In this document: positions 1 through 6,393 of the stretch, in pieces
Layout: each line of letters opens with the position of its first letter
Position numbering within the stretch: the stretch's first letter is position 1
DNA from: Gammaproteobacteria bacterium
GTDB lineage: Bacteria; Pseudomonadota; Gammaproteobacteria; Enterobacterales; Alteromonadaceae
Reading direction: 5' to 3'
DNA length: 10,363 nucleotides
Assembly: GCA_023481025.1 (NCBI GenBank)
Contig: JAMCWV010000059.1
Span: 1 to 10,363, forward strand
Translations under genes and position numbers: made by a program
Notes under the pieces: model-generated
What the model saw: only the letters and a program-made list of their open reading frames with translations
Told to the model about the DNA's origin: nothing
Databases searched by the model: none

Positions 1-1
1 G

Positions 2-1147
2 GCTCTACGCGACCACCCCGGCGCCATTACGCTATTGCCGCCAAGCAAGGGCTGGGCGAGCGGCGCTTCCGGCAATCCTCAAGGGGCAGTGTATCCGCTC
101 TTACAAGCCAACTGGACACGCACCAGCGAGTTCTACAGCCATGCTTTTTTATATGCACAGCGTTTATATCAAAGCCTTGCGCCAGAATCCGTGTCGTTGA
201 CTGGTGTGCTCGAATTAGCAACAGGCAGCGACGCAAGCCGTCGCATTCGTAAACTGCTAGTGCTCGACGCCTACCCAGCGCCGTTAGTGCAAGCCGTCAC
301 GCAACAACAAGCAAGCCGCATTGCAGGTATCTCCTTGCCTGCACCAGCGCTGTATTACCCCAACGCCGGCTGGGTGCAACCGACACAAGTTGTCGCAACA
401 CTTGCCGACAAAGCCATGGCCTATCGCGCAGAACGTGGTTTTAAAACAGAGGTGATATCTGCGACACAGGTTGTCGCAATAGAAAAAGAGGAAGCAAACT
501 GGCGCGTGACAACCAGCTCAGGCGCAATCTATCCGTTTAACCAACTCGTGCTCGCCAACGGTGCTGAGCTCAGTGAACTGTTACCACAAAAAACCATTCC
601 CATACGTCCGGTGCGCGGTCAAATCACACAACTACAGGTACAACCCGACTGGGAGCTTGCCAACCTAAAAACCGTGGTGTGCCATAAAGGCTACCTAACA
701 CCGCCAACACAGTCTGGCAGCTTGTGCATCGGCGCGACCTTCGACAAAACTCGCAGCAGCAACGAATACTTAGCTGCCGACGATACCGCCAACTTACAAC
801 AACTGGCCGACGAACTCGGCTACCAAGTGCATGCCAGCGCCATTCTCGCCAGCCGCGCCAGTGTCCGCGCCACCACGCCAGATCATTTACCGGTCATCGG
901 CCAAGTTCCGCACATACGAACGCAACAAGGCGCGCCGACTGTCGCCAATCACCATCAGAACTTATGGGTACTCAGTGGACTTGGAGCACGCGGGTTTACC
1001 AGCGCACCCCTGTGTGCAGAAGCATTAGCGAGCCAGATCATGCAGCGCCCAAGCCCACTCTTAGGCTCGCTCGCCGCTGCACTTGCCGCCGACCGCTTTG
1101 TACAAAAAGCCATTCAGCGCAAACAAGATCCGTTAAACCTTAGCTAG
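2..1147 (+). CDS. mnmC: MnmC, C-terminal FAD-dependent oxidoreductase part (5' end outside window)
   Basis: Bifunctional tRNA 5-methylaminomethyl-2-thiouridine biosynthesis protein. The C-terminal FAD oxidoreductase converts the cmnm5 side chain of wobble uridine to nm5, and the missing N-terminal methyltransferase domain then makes mnm5. The frame is open from base 2 with no stop, so the gene is truncated by the window edge. An internal TTG at 35 is not a credible start because the frame and similarity continue upstream of it. The visible part contains the family signature ASGASGNPQGAVYPLL near its start, PIRPVRGQITQL in the middle, then SRASVRATTPDHLPVIG and LSGLGARGFTSAPLCAE toward the end; the last looks like the C-terminal FAD-contact segment. 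The stop TAG (1145-1147) overlaps the stop of the convergent abiEii gene, leaving no room for an ordinary terminator between them. Identification rests on recognised motifs; family assignment is confident. Confidence 0.93.
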   Translation, partial: ALRDHPGAITLLPPSKGWASGASGNPQGAVYPLLQANWTRTSEFYSHAFLYAQRLYQSLAPESVSLTGVLELATGSDASRRIRKLLVLDAYPAPLVQAVTQQQASRIAGISLPAPALYYPNAGWVQPTQVVATLADKAMAYRAERGFKTEVISATQVVAIEKEEANWRVTTSSGAIYPFNQLVLANGAELSELLPQKTIPIRPVRGQITQLQVQPDWELANLKTVVCHKGYLTPPTQSGSLCIGATFDKTRSSNEYLAADDTANLQQLADELGYQVHASAILASRASVRATTPDHLPVIGQVPHIRTQQGAPTVANHHQNLWVLSGLGARGFTSAPLCAEALASQIMQRPSPLLGSLAAALAADRFVQKAIQRKQDPLNLS

Positions 1148-2205
1148 CGTCGTTGACTCAGAAAGTCATTTATTTGTTGTTGGCGTTCGGTTAGCCGCTC
1201 AATAATTTCAGAAAAGCTATCTGGAACTGCAAAGAACATTCCGCCATTGACGGACTGCTCATAATCTCTCGCGACTGCCGCAAGCAAATCGCCTGGTGGA
1301 ATTAACACCAAACCGCCAGAAAGAATAGCTTCAAACGAAACGCCTCGAGCCGGCCACCTTGCCGATTTCATGGATACAACATCCTCAAGAGCTTCAACGT
1401 TTTGGTAGTTACCTTCTTCTAGATTGGTCAAAATGCAATCGACATCATACCAATGTCTTGAGAGCCGAACAGTATCAAGCCGATTTTCTTGGGTACAGAA
1501 TTGGTGCAGAGCCGTCAGCTTTTCCCAGATAATGTAGTCTGGATGAAATGCTTCCACGTTAGCGCGGGGCAATGTGAGTGATTTCGCAACTACATCGATA
1601 TCCGAGAGATACGTTGTGACCGATTTCGAAATCGTGGGACGCCCTCGATTCCGACCACCAAACTCAAGCAAGACGTGTTCAAGTTGGTAAGACTCACTCG
1701 TGTATGCAACATGCGGAAAATAAATATTTATTTTCTCACCACCAGAGCCCTCTTCTATCTCAGCTTTAAGCCCAGCAATACCGTAGTCTGATAACCGATT
1801 ATTTAATCGACGAACGAAATCATTTGCCCATATTTCTAAACGCTCTCTTTGGTCACGTCTAAATCTATCCCGTTGATTCCGACTTTTAGTTGTTTGCTTC
1901 CAAGTTATAGCTTCGTCATCGACTCTTGCCAAGTCTGCCCAATGGATTGATAAATCGATATCCTCAGAAAATCGTTCAATGGAGTTGAAGCATTTACTTA
2001 GCGCCGTGCCACCTTTAAACGCTACATCATGACCATCTAAGAGGTCTTCTTCGTATAACATCCGAAGTATTTCTGTAACCCAAATATCTTTCTCTAGAAA
2101 ATTAGAGCCTAACCCTTGAACAGATTCTTGGGCAGCAAAATTTAGGATTTGTGCTAAATCGGCTCGTTTAGCATCGGTTTTGTAATACTCAAATATGTCC
2201 GTCAC
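1144..2205 (-). CDS. abiEii: AbiEii-family nucleotidyltransferase toxin of a type IV toxin-antitoxin system
   Basis: Predicted 353-residue toxin of an AbiE system. The family are DNA-polymerase-beta-like nucleotidyltransferases; AbiEii is reported to bind GTP, and related MenT toxins modify tRNA. Motifs visible in order: GGTALSK (65-71), the metal-binding SEDIDLS (80-86, D82 and D84), WEKLTALH (227-234, K229), and RHWYDVDCI (250-258, D254). This is the complete four-motif set of active members. The start is GTG at 2205, in a 4-bp overlap with the abiEi stop (GTGA), the usual coupled arrangement; no good Shine-Dalgarno is seen, so translation probably depends on abiEi. The stop overlaps the mnmC stop. 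Base composition is more AT-rich than the flanking core genes, consistent with horizontal transfer. The molecular target cannot be told from sequence. Confidence 0.93.
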   Translation of the reverse strand: MTDIFEYYKTDAKRADLAQILNFAAQESVQGLGSNFLEKDIWVTEILRMLYEEDLLDGHDVAFKGGTALSKCFNSIERFSEDIDLSIHWADLARVDDEAITWKQTTKSRNQRDRFRRDQRERLEIWANDFVRRLNNRLSDYGIAGLKAEIEEGSGGEKINIYFPHVAYTSESYQLEHVLLEFGGRNRGRPTISKSVTTYLSDIDVVAKSLTLPRANVEAFHPDYIIWEKLTALHQFCTQENRLDTVRLSRHWYDVDCILTNLEEGNYQNVEALEDVVSMKSARWPARGVSFEAILSGGLVLIPPGDLLAAVARDYEQSVNGGMFFAVPDSFSEIIERLTERQQQINDFLSQRR

Positions 2206-2822
2206 ATTGACACACTTTCAACCTGAGCTAATTTCTCGCGCCATTGAGCATTCAGTGTCGAATACTTTAGATTTTTAAGAACACGCGCTTTCTCTGAGCC
2301 ATTCAGTGATAAGCGTTTAAATACCTTGCGAAATAGTTCAGGCTTGAAGTGCTCCGGCTCCATGACCGACAAACTTCGCAGAATGAGACCTTCAGGTTGA
2401 TTTGGCCACTTAAGTTTACTGGCCGCAACGTGTTTCACCTGAACAACGGCATGACCGACTTTAAATTCACGCGAAGGGCCATTCGTCCAATAGATAGTTC
2501 GAACTGGGGCTTGTGTCTGCAACCCAAGTCGATAAGCTGCTTCAAAACCTTGCGCAACAAGCTTGTAGCCATGAGCGCGCGCCCAAGCCTGAGCAACCTC
2601 TTCAGGGCTAGGCATGACTTTCGCGCCAGGTAAACTGTCGATTAATTTAGGGCGTACGTAAAAGCCCTTTGACACACGCACAATCTCACCCGCCTTTGCC
2701 AATCGGCTAAACGCTTTTTGAACGGCACTTTCCGTACCTAACTCAAAGAAACTCTCGATAGGAAAAGGCACGCCTTTTCTCATACGAGCAATTCGAGCTT
2801 CAACTTGTGCGGCAATAGACAT
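2202..2822 (-). CDS. abiEi: AbiEi-family antitoxin / autorepressor (DUF6088-like)
   Basis: Predicted 206-residue antitoxin partner of the downstream AbiEii toxin. The N-terminal ~60 residues look like a winged helix: a helical segment (ESAVQKAFSRLAKAGE, 31-46) followed by a wing (IVRVSKGFYVRPK, 47-59). This is the DNA-binding part of AbiEi proteins. The remaining ~145 residues match the DUF6088-type antitoxin domain by appearance. AbiEi proteins do not bind their toxin directly (type IV); they counter its effect and repress their own promoter. The ATG at 2822 (MSIAAQVEARI) is preferred over an in-frame ATG at 2894. The extra 24 residues are low-complexity, and the predicted promoter with its operator repeats lies inside them, so the longer start would not be on the transcript. 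The gene overlaps abiEii by 4 bp. Confidence 0.9.
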   Translation of the reverse strand: MSIAAQVEARIARMRKGVPFPIESFFELGTESAVQKAFSRLAKAGEIVRVSKGFYVRPKLIDSLPGAKVMPSPEEVAQAWARAHGYKLVAQGFEAAYRLGLQTQAPVRTIYWTNGPSREFKVGHAVVQVKHVAASKLKWPNQPEGLILRSLSVMEPEHFKPELFRKVFKRLSLNGSEKARVLKNLKYSTLNAQWREKLAQVESVSM

Positions 2823-2843
2823 ACTAGAAAACCTGACATAAAG

Positions 2844-2859
2844 TAACAATGTATTGTTA
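2844..2859. promoter_or_regulatory. Palindrome at the predicted abiE transcription start
   Basis: TAACAAT (2844-2850), two bases, then ATTGTTA (2853-2859): perfect 7-bp arms. The palindrome abuts the -10 hexamer and covers the expected transcription start. It could be an extra operator for AbiEi, or a small hairpin at the mRNA 5' end. Confidence 0.4.
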
Positions 2860-2887
2860 TTATAGGTCAATAAATACAAGCTGTACA
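2859..2887 (-). promoter_or_regulatory. Predicted sigma70 promoter of the abiEi-abiEii operon
   Basis: On the minus strand a perfect -10 TATAAT occupies 2859-2864. A -35-like TGTACA (4 of 6 consensus) lies at 2882-2887, 17 bp away. The -35 sits inside the 8-bp palindrome CTGTACAG (2881-2888). Transcription would begin near 2852, about 30 nt before the chosen abiEi ATG. Seen directly in the sequence; promoter activity is inference. Confidence 0.65.
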
Positions 2888-2945
2888 GAAGCAAGTATGT
2901 CAGGTTTATTTCGATTAGATCATAATAAAAACTGAAATATTAGAA

Positions 2946-3230
2946 CTAAACCGCGGCCTGTAAGCGCGCCAGCATATTTTGCACATGGGCGCGATCTTGT
3001 GGGTTGAGTTCGTCTTTGCTGCGTTCGAGGGCAGCATCGAGCTGTGCCCAGAACTGAGCGGGATCGTGTTCACCAGCCATATCACATTGGGCCACAATCA
3101 AATCAAAATGCCCGCGCAAATAACCACTCGCAAAGAGCTCGTCGTCGCTACCGGTTTCTACCGCGTGATCAAACACCGGCTCAAGCTGCTCCGCATAAGC
3201 AATAATCGATACTGCAGACTCCTTCGACAT
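2946..3230 (-). CDS. yfcL: YfcL family protein
   Basis: Small acidic, helical-looking cytoplasmic protein of 94 residues with no signal peptide or membrane segment. It resembles E. coli YfcL, whose function is not established. The placement supports the call: yfcL lies convergent to mnmC in E. coli (from memory), and here only the abiE operon separates the two. Two in-frame ATGs compete, at 3236 and 3230. The Shine-Dalgarno AAAGGGG (3237-3243) touches the first but is 6 nt from the second, so 3230 (MSKESAVS) is chosen. The stop is about 39 bp upstream of the abiE operator region. No hairpin terminator with a T-run is evident between them, so some read-through into abiE is possible. Confidence 0.82.
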   Translation of the reverse strand: MSKESAVSIIAYAEQLEPVFDHAVETGSDDELFASGYLRGHFDLIVAQCDMAGEHDPAQFWAQLDAALERSKDELNPQDRAHVQNMLARLQAAV

Positions 3231-3236
3231 GCACAT

Positions 3237-3243
3237 CCCCTTT
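3237..3243 (-). promoter_or_regulatory. Ribosome binding site that decides the yfcL start
   Basis: AAAGGGG on the minus strand. It directly abuts the ATG at 3236, too close to serve it, and has 6-nt spacing to the ATG at 3230. Confidence 0.6.
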
Positions 3244-3364
3244 CAAATTTGGGTTAAAACATTGAGATTTTCAGCGCGCCAGTGTACTTGAAATCGCCAC
3301 GAATCTCATGCTTTTTGATCGCGACACAATCCCCACAGCAACAGCTGCGCCACGGCCTAATTTC

Positions 3365-3373
3365 TGCTATTCT
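3365..3373 (+). promoter_or_regulatory. Possible extended -10 promoter for fldB
   Basis: TGCTATTCT: an extended TG followed by one base and TATTCT (4 of 6 to TATAAT), about 40 bp before the fldB ATG. No convincing -35 is seen upstream, so this is tentative. Confidence 0.3.
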
Positions 3374-3412
3374 TGCCCGCACATTTGCCTTCGATTCCAT
3401 ATGGTACATTCA

Positions 3413-3961
3413 ATGTCTGACTTTCGAATTGGTTTGTTTTACGGGTCTACCACCTGTTTTACCGAAATTGCGGCCGAAAAAATACGCGACTTTATCGGAC
3501 CGGAAATTGTCGAATTGCACAACATTAAAGACACCCCGCTAGCGTTAGCTGAGTCTTACGACCTGCTTATTTTTGGGTTGAGCACCTGGGATTTTGGTGA
3601 AATTCAAGAAGACTGGGAAAGCCGTTGGCCAGAAATCGCCAACCTCGACCTGCGTCACAAAACCATTGCCTTGTTCGGGATGGGCGACCAAATCGGCTAT
3701 AGCGAATGGTTCCAAGACGCCCTCGGCATGCTCGACGAAGCGATTCAGCAAATCGATCCAGACCAAACGATTCGCCGCATTGGCTATTGGCCAAACGAAG
3801 GCTATGACTTTATGGAATCGAAGGCATTGACTGCAGACCGCAGCCAGTTTGTCGGCTTAGCGCTCGACGAAGATCAACAGTACGAACTCTCGGACGAACG
3901 CATCGCCACTTGGTGCACCCAAATCCTTGAGGAAATTACCGACGCGCTAGCGTCCTCTTAA
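3413..3961 (+). CDS. fldB: Flavodoxin FldB
   Basis: Cytoplasmic FMN-binding electron carrier of 182 residues; the flavodoxin fold usually has about 170-180. The FMN-phosphate loop is GSTTCFTE (11-18), matching the GSSTCYTE form of E. coli FldB. Further FldB-like blocks follow: [24 protein letters not shown] (isoalloxazine side), [28 protein letters not shown], and [19 protein letters not shown] near the end. The ATG at 3413 ([11 protein letters not shown]) places the first beta strand at the N-terminus as in the family. In-frame upstream starts at 3308 and 3401 would add a non-conserved leader, and no start has a good Shine-Dalgarno. The gene is divergent from yfcL and convergent with the HIT gene. 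It is not next to xerD-dsbC-recJ, its E. coli neighbourhood. The last codons and stop lie in an 18-bp tandem repeat. Confidence 0.93.
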   Translation: MSDFRIGLFYGSTTCFTEIAAEKIRDFIGPEIVELHNIKDTPLALAESYDLLIFGLSTWDFGEIQEDWESRWPEIANLDLRHKTIALFGMGDQIGYSEWFQDALGMLDEAIQQIDPDQTIRRIGYWPNEGYDFMESKALTADRSQFVGLALDEDQQYELSDERIATWCTQILEEITDALASS

Positions 3962-3987
3962 ACGCTAGCGTCTACTTAAACGCTAGC
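3946..3987. repeat. 18-bp tandem repeat shared by the 3' ends of fldB and the HIT gene
   Basis: Two full units (3946-3963 and 3964-3981, differing at 2 positions) plus a 6-bp start of a third (3982-3987). Each unit begins with the palindrome GCTAGC and ends CTTAAAC. GCTAGC therefore recurs every 18 bp at 3946, 3964 and 3982. The TTAA in each unit is a stop in frame for both convergent genes: fldB stops in copy 1 and the HIT gene in copy 2, so each gene has a second in-frame stop 18 nt further on. Confidence 0.85.
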
Positions 3988-4398
3988 AAATTCGTGTAAC
4001 CAACCACCCACGGTGGCAATCAGTGCGTCAGCCTCATCGGCCGCATACGCCACCGCCGGGCTTGCACCCCACACCGGCTTCGGCCACGCCACGTCGTGCT
4101 GAAAACGCACCACATGATGCACATGCAGTTGCGGCACCATATTGCCCAGTGCCGCCACATTCAATTTGTCACCATGAAAATGCTGCATTAAGCGCTCACC
4201 CAACCAACTCGACTCCTTTAGGAACTGGTGTTGGTCGGCGACACTCATTTGAAACACTTCCCGAAGATCAGCCCGCCGAGGCACCAGAATAAACCACGGA
4301 TATTGGCGGTCATTCATCAGCAACACTCGGCAGAGCGGCAAGTCACCCACCACAAAACAGTCGTTGTTCAGTGCTGCGGCAAGCTGAAATTCAGTCAT
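3976..4398 (-). CDS. HIT (histidine triad) domain protein, probable nucleotide hydrolase
   Basis: A 140-residue cytoplasmic protein of the HIT superfamily, members of which hydrolyse or transfer nucleotidyl groups (for example diadenosine polyphosphates or AMP-lysine/AMP-amine substrates). Visible landmarks: LMNDRQYPWFILVPRRADLRE (28-48) for the N-terminal half, and NMVPQLHVHHVVRF (86-99) with the histidine motif. The motif reads H92-V-H94-H95-V-V rather than the textbook HxHxH, so the third histidine is displaced. A family form with this pattern followed by AWPxPVWG is familiar, so this is probably a subfamily trait. The start has AGGAA about 8 nt upstream. The gene begins 17 bp after the M28 peptidase stop, so the two are probably cotranscribed. 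Substrate unknown. Confidence 0.85.
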   Translation of the reverse strand: MTEFQLAAALNNDCFVVGDLPLCRVLLMNDRQYPWFILVPRRADLREVFQMSVADQHQFLKESSWLGERLMQHFHGDKLNVAALGNMVPQLHVHHVVRFQHDVAWPKPVWGASPAVAYAADEADALIATVGGWLHEFASV

Positions 4399-4415
4399 TC
4401 ACGGTTTCCTATTGC

Positions 4416-6146
4416 TTAGTTTGCAAACGTCGCATCACCACGGAAAATCTTTCCGAAATAGCTGTCGCTCAACCAATACGGGGCTTGGTCATCGTTGGCA
4501 ATTTCCATACCAATCGCGAAGTTAATGTCGGTAAACAACGCTCCGAAGTCATAACGAATGCCACCAAAGTTTTCCATCAAGCTTGGCAGATCGTCACTCG
4601 GACGGTGGTAATGGTTGGCAAAGAACTCACCCCAAATTTCACCGCCGTCTTGGTCTGGATCTTGCGACGTAAAACCCGTCATCAAAAACACCGCAGGAAC
4701 GCCCTGACGCACTAAAGTGTAGTGATCAGAACGGGTGAAAATTGCTTGCTCAGGCATTGGGTCTGGGCTTAACGCAATATCAAACTGGCCAGCAGCACGC
4801 GCGACAACCGCACCTAAAGACGAATGGTCCGCACCAAACGCCACCACATCCGCAAACGGATACAGCAACACCGGCATGTCTAGGTTCACGTTGGCAACAA
4901 TTTGCTCCAACGGCACGGTCGGATGGTGAGCGAAGTAATCCGCGCCCAACAAACCGCGCTCTTCCGCGGTCACTGCTGCAAACAGAATCGAACGACGCGG
5001 GCCATGGCCAGCTGCTGCAGCTTCTGCGTACATGCGCGCAGTTTCAATTAACACGGCAACACCAGCAGCATTGTCCAGTGCACCATTGTTCACCGCAGAG
5101 GTCGTACTGAAGTCACGGGCTAAACCGGTGTGGTCCGAATGCGCCGTGTAAATCACGTACTCATGTTTGAGCTCTGGGTCTGAACCTTCAATCATACCAA
5201 TCACGTTCGGGCTGGTAATCTCTTCAAAGCGCGACTCACGCATTAAACTCGCCGAGGCCGACAGCTCAAATGCAACCGGACGCTCACCCGCTTCTAATGC
5301 AGCAAAAATATCGTCTAAGCTATATGGCGCGTTGGCAAACGCCGGTGCAGCCGCGTTGTAGTCCACATAAGCACTCCCAACAATTTGGCTGAACTCTTCG
5401 GTCACCTGCCCCTCTGGCGACAACCAACGCATGCGCGGACCGCCACCAAACAACACGGAACGCTCAAACGGACGAATTTGTTCCATCGCTGGCGTGTGCA
5501 GAGTAATCACGCCCACCGCACCACGCTCAACCGCATTACGCGACTTCTGAGCACCAAGGTGCGCCGCTTCTTCGCTCGGTAACCCTTCAGTACCGCCGCT
5601 TAAAGTAATCACGATTTTGCCGTTCACATCGACACCCGCGTAGTCGTCAATGCCAAACGCTTCCGACACCACGCCGTAACCCGCGAAGACTAAAGGCGCG
5701 CTAACTTCCGCCAGCTCATGGGACACACTTGCGCCGGTTGAAAAATGCTTGCGGTACTCTAACGTGTGATCGCCTGAGTCGGTATGCAACACAAAAGTCG
5801 GCTGCGTTTCAGTTAACCGTGCACTGCGGAACGTAATGCGCTGATAATAACCGTCGGTTCCGGCCGGCTCTAAGCCCAACGCGGTAAACTGACCAGCAAT
5901 ATAAGCAGAAGCAATTTCATGCCCACGCGCACCAGTGTCTCGCCCTTCTAACAGGTCGCTCGCCAAAAACTCAAGATGCGCTTTTACCGCATTTTCATTG
6001 GCCTGAGGTGGAGTGTAGGTACTTACTTGCTCAACCGGAGCCGGTGAACAGGCGCTCAAAGCAAGTGCTAACAGCGCCGCTGAGCTCAACGTAAATTTCG
6101 CATGATTGCTCGCAGGCAAACGCTGCAGACGAGGTGTTTGTTTCAT
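4416..6146 (-). CDS. M28-family zinc aminopeptidase lipoprotein with PA domain
   Basis: Predicted exported metallopeptidase of 576 residues that trims amino acids from peptides at the cell envelope. It has a lipoprotein signal peptide: basic start, hydrophobic run at about 18-30, lipobox LSAC with C33 as the lipidated cysteine. Roughly residues 135-265 look like a protease-associated (PA) insert (FAGYGVVSEAFGIDDYAG, GKIVITLSGG, GVITLH). The peptidase core carries the M28 zinc site in order: H336 (YTAHSDHTG), bridging D358 (GALDNAAG), catalytic/ligand pair E395-E396 (TAEERG), D423 (NLDMP) and H475 (RSDHYT). All are present, so it should be active. The ATG at 6146 is chosen because the 13 residues before it (from 6185) are not signal-like, and a predicted extended -10 at 6193-6198 would put transcription start near 6186. 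It precedes the HIT gene and is divergent from the zinc receptor. Confidence 0.9.
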   Translation of the reverse strand: MKQTPRLQRLPASNHAKFTLSSAALLALALSACSPAPVEQVSTYTPPQANENAVKAHLEFLASDLLEGRDTGARGHEIASAYIAGQFTALGLEPAGTDGYYQRITFRSARLTETQPTFVLHTDSGDHTLEYRKHFSTGASVSHELAEVSAPLVFAGYGVVSEAFGIDDYAGVDVNGKIVITLSGGTEGLPSEEAAHLGAQKSRNAVERGAVGVITLHTPAMEQIRPFERSVLFGGGPRMRWLSPEGQVTEEFSQIVGSAYVDYNAAAPAFANAPYSLDDIFAALEAGERPVAFELSASASLMRESRFEEITSPNVIGMIEGSDPELKHEYVIYTAHSDHTGLARDFSTTSAVNNGALDNAAGVAVLIETARMYAEAAAAGHGPRRSILFAAVTAEERGLLGADYFAHHPTVPLEQIVANVNLDMPVLLYPFADVVAFGADHSSLGAVVARAAGQFDIALSPDPMPEQAIFTRSDHYTLVRQGVPAVFLMTGFTSQDPDQDGGEIWGEFFANHYHRPSDDLPSLMENFGGIRYDFGALFTDINFAIGMEIANDDQAPYWLSDSYFGKIFRGDATFAN

Positions 6147-6192
6147 TGTTATTATCCAAGTCAGAGAAATAAGAAGGCCTTCCAAGCCCTAG

Positions 6193-6201
6193 AGTATATC
6201 A
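6193..6201 (-). promoter_or_regulatory. Extended -10 promoter for the M28 peptidase-HIT operon
   Basis: The minus strand reads TGATATACT: TG, one base, then TATACT (5 of 6). The -35 is poor, as is tolerated with an extended -10. It would give a leader of about 40 nt before the ATG at 6146. Confidence 0.45.
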
Positions 6202-6297
6202 GTCTTGCCTACAAAATAACCCACTCACCGCAAAGTTATCGCAGTTTAATTACCGTTAATCGCAGACACCGTGAGCACTGCTTGCACGACATCTCGC

Positions 6298-6326
6298 TTG
6301 ACTGTAATGTTATATTATTACATCAT
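6298..6326 (+). promoter_or_regulatory. Predicted promoter of the zinc receptor gene
   Basis: -35 TTGACT (6298-6303) and -10 CATCAT (6321-6326, 4 of 6) with 17-bp spacing. The Zur-like palindrome fills the spacer and touches the -10. The leader to the ATG at 6394 would be about 60 nt. Confidence 0.5.
6307..6323. promoter_or_regulatory. Zur-box-like operator upstream of the zinc receptor
   Basis: ATGTTATATTATTACAT is a dyad with 8-bp arms, 7 of 8 pairs matching around a central T. The half-site ATGTTATA matches the known gammaproteobacterial Zur consensus (ATGTTATA-n-TATAACAT). It lies exactly between the predicted -35 and -10 of a gene whose product looks like a zinc receptor, so a bound repressor would block RNA polymerase when zinc is sufficient. 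It does not resemble the Fur box (GATAATGATAATCATTATC). Regulation by Zur is inference from motif plus context. Confidence 0.7.
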
Positions 6327-6393
6327 AAGTATCAGATAGCGTGTCTCGGCACGAAAACTCTATAAACTAAAAATACGGAGCGCAGTCCCGATT

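Larger units (their letters stand above)
2829..2907. promoter_or_regulatory. 12-bp inverted repeat flanking the abiE promoter, candidate AbiEi operator pair
   Basis: AAACCTGACATA at 2829-2840 is matched by its exact reverse complement TATGTCAGGTTT at 2896-2907. One arm lies in the 5' untranslated region and the other just upstream of the -35, so the predicted promoter is bracketed. AbiEi proteins of characterised AbiE systems repress their own promoter by binding inverted repeats cooperatively. The two arms are therefore the best candidates for AbiEi sites here. Binding is inference. Confidence 0.55.

Noticed and set aside
724..1143. Arg/His-rich 139-residue frame inside mnmC
   Set aside because: Shadow in another frame of a well-recognised gene; no ribosome binding site and a biased composition typical of out-of-frame translation.
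2823..2894. Longer abiEi reading frame starting at 2894
   Set aside because: The extra residues are low-complexity (Leu/Tyr/Asn-rich), and the predicted promoter and operators lie inside them; the protein family begins at the ATG at 2822.
2915..3097. 60-residue minus-strand frame near yfcL
   Set aside because: Overlaps yfcL in another frame and has no family features; yfcL has the good ribosome binding site.
3265..3296. Imperfect hairpin between yfcL and fldB (GATTT ... AAATC)
   Set aside because: Short bulged stem with a long loop and no terminator tail; not enough for an RNA element or terminator.
3308..3412. Upstream starts for fldB at 3308 and 3401
   Set aside because: They add a leader with no resemblance to flavodoxin; the first beta strand begins at [11 protein letters not shown] (3413).
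4023..4292. Pro/His-rich open frame opposite the HIT gene
   Set aside because: Antisense shadow of a recognised gene.
6147..6185. N-terminal extension of the M28 peptidase from 6185
   Set aside because: It spoils the lipoprotein signal peptide and starts at the predicted transcription start.
6307..6323. Fur box reading of the palindrome upstream of the receptor
   Set aside because: The half-site ATGTTATA fits Zur and not the GATAAT hexamers of Fur; the receptor's His-rich loops also point to zinc rather than iron.
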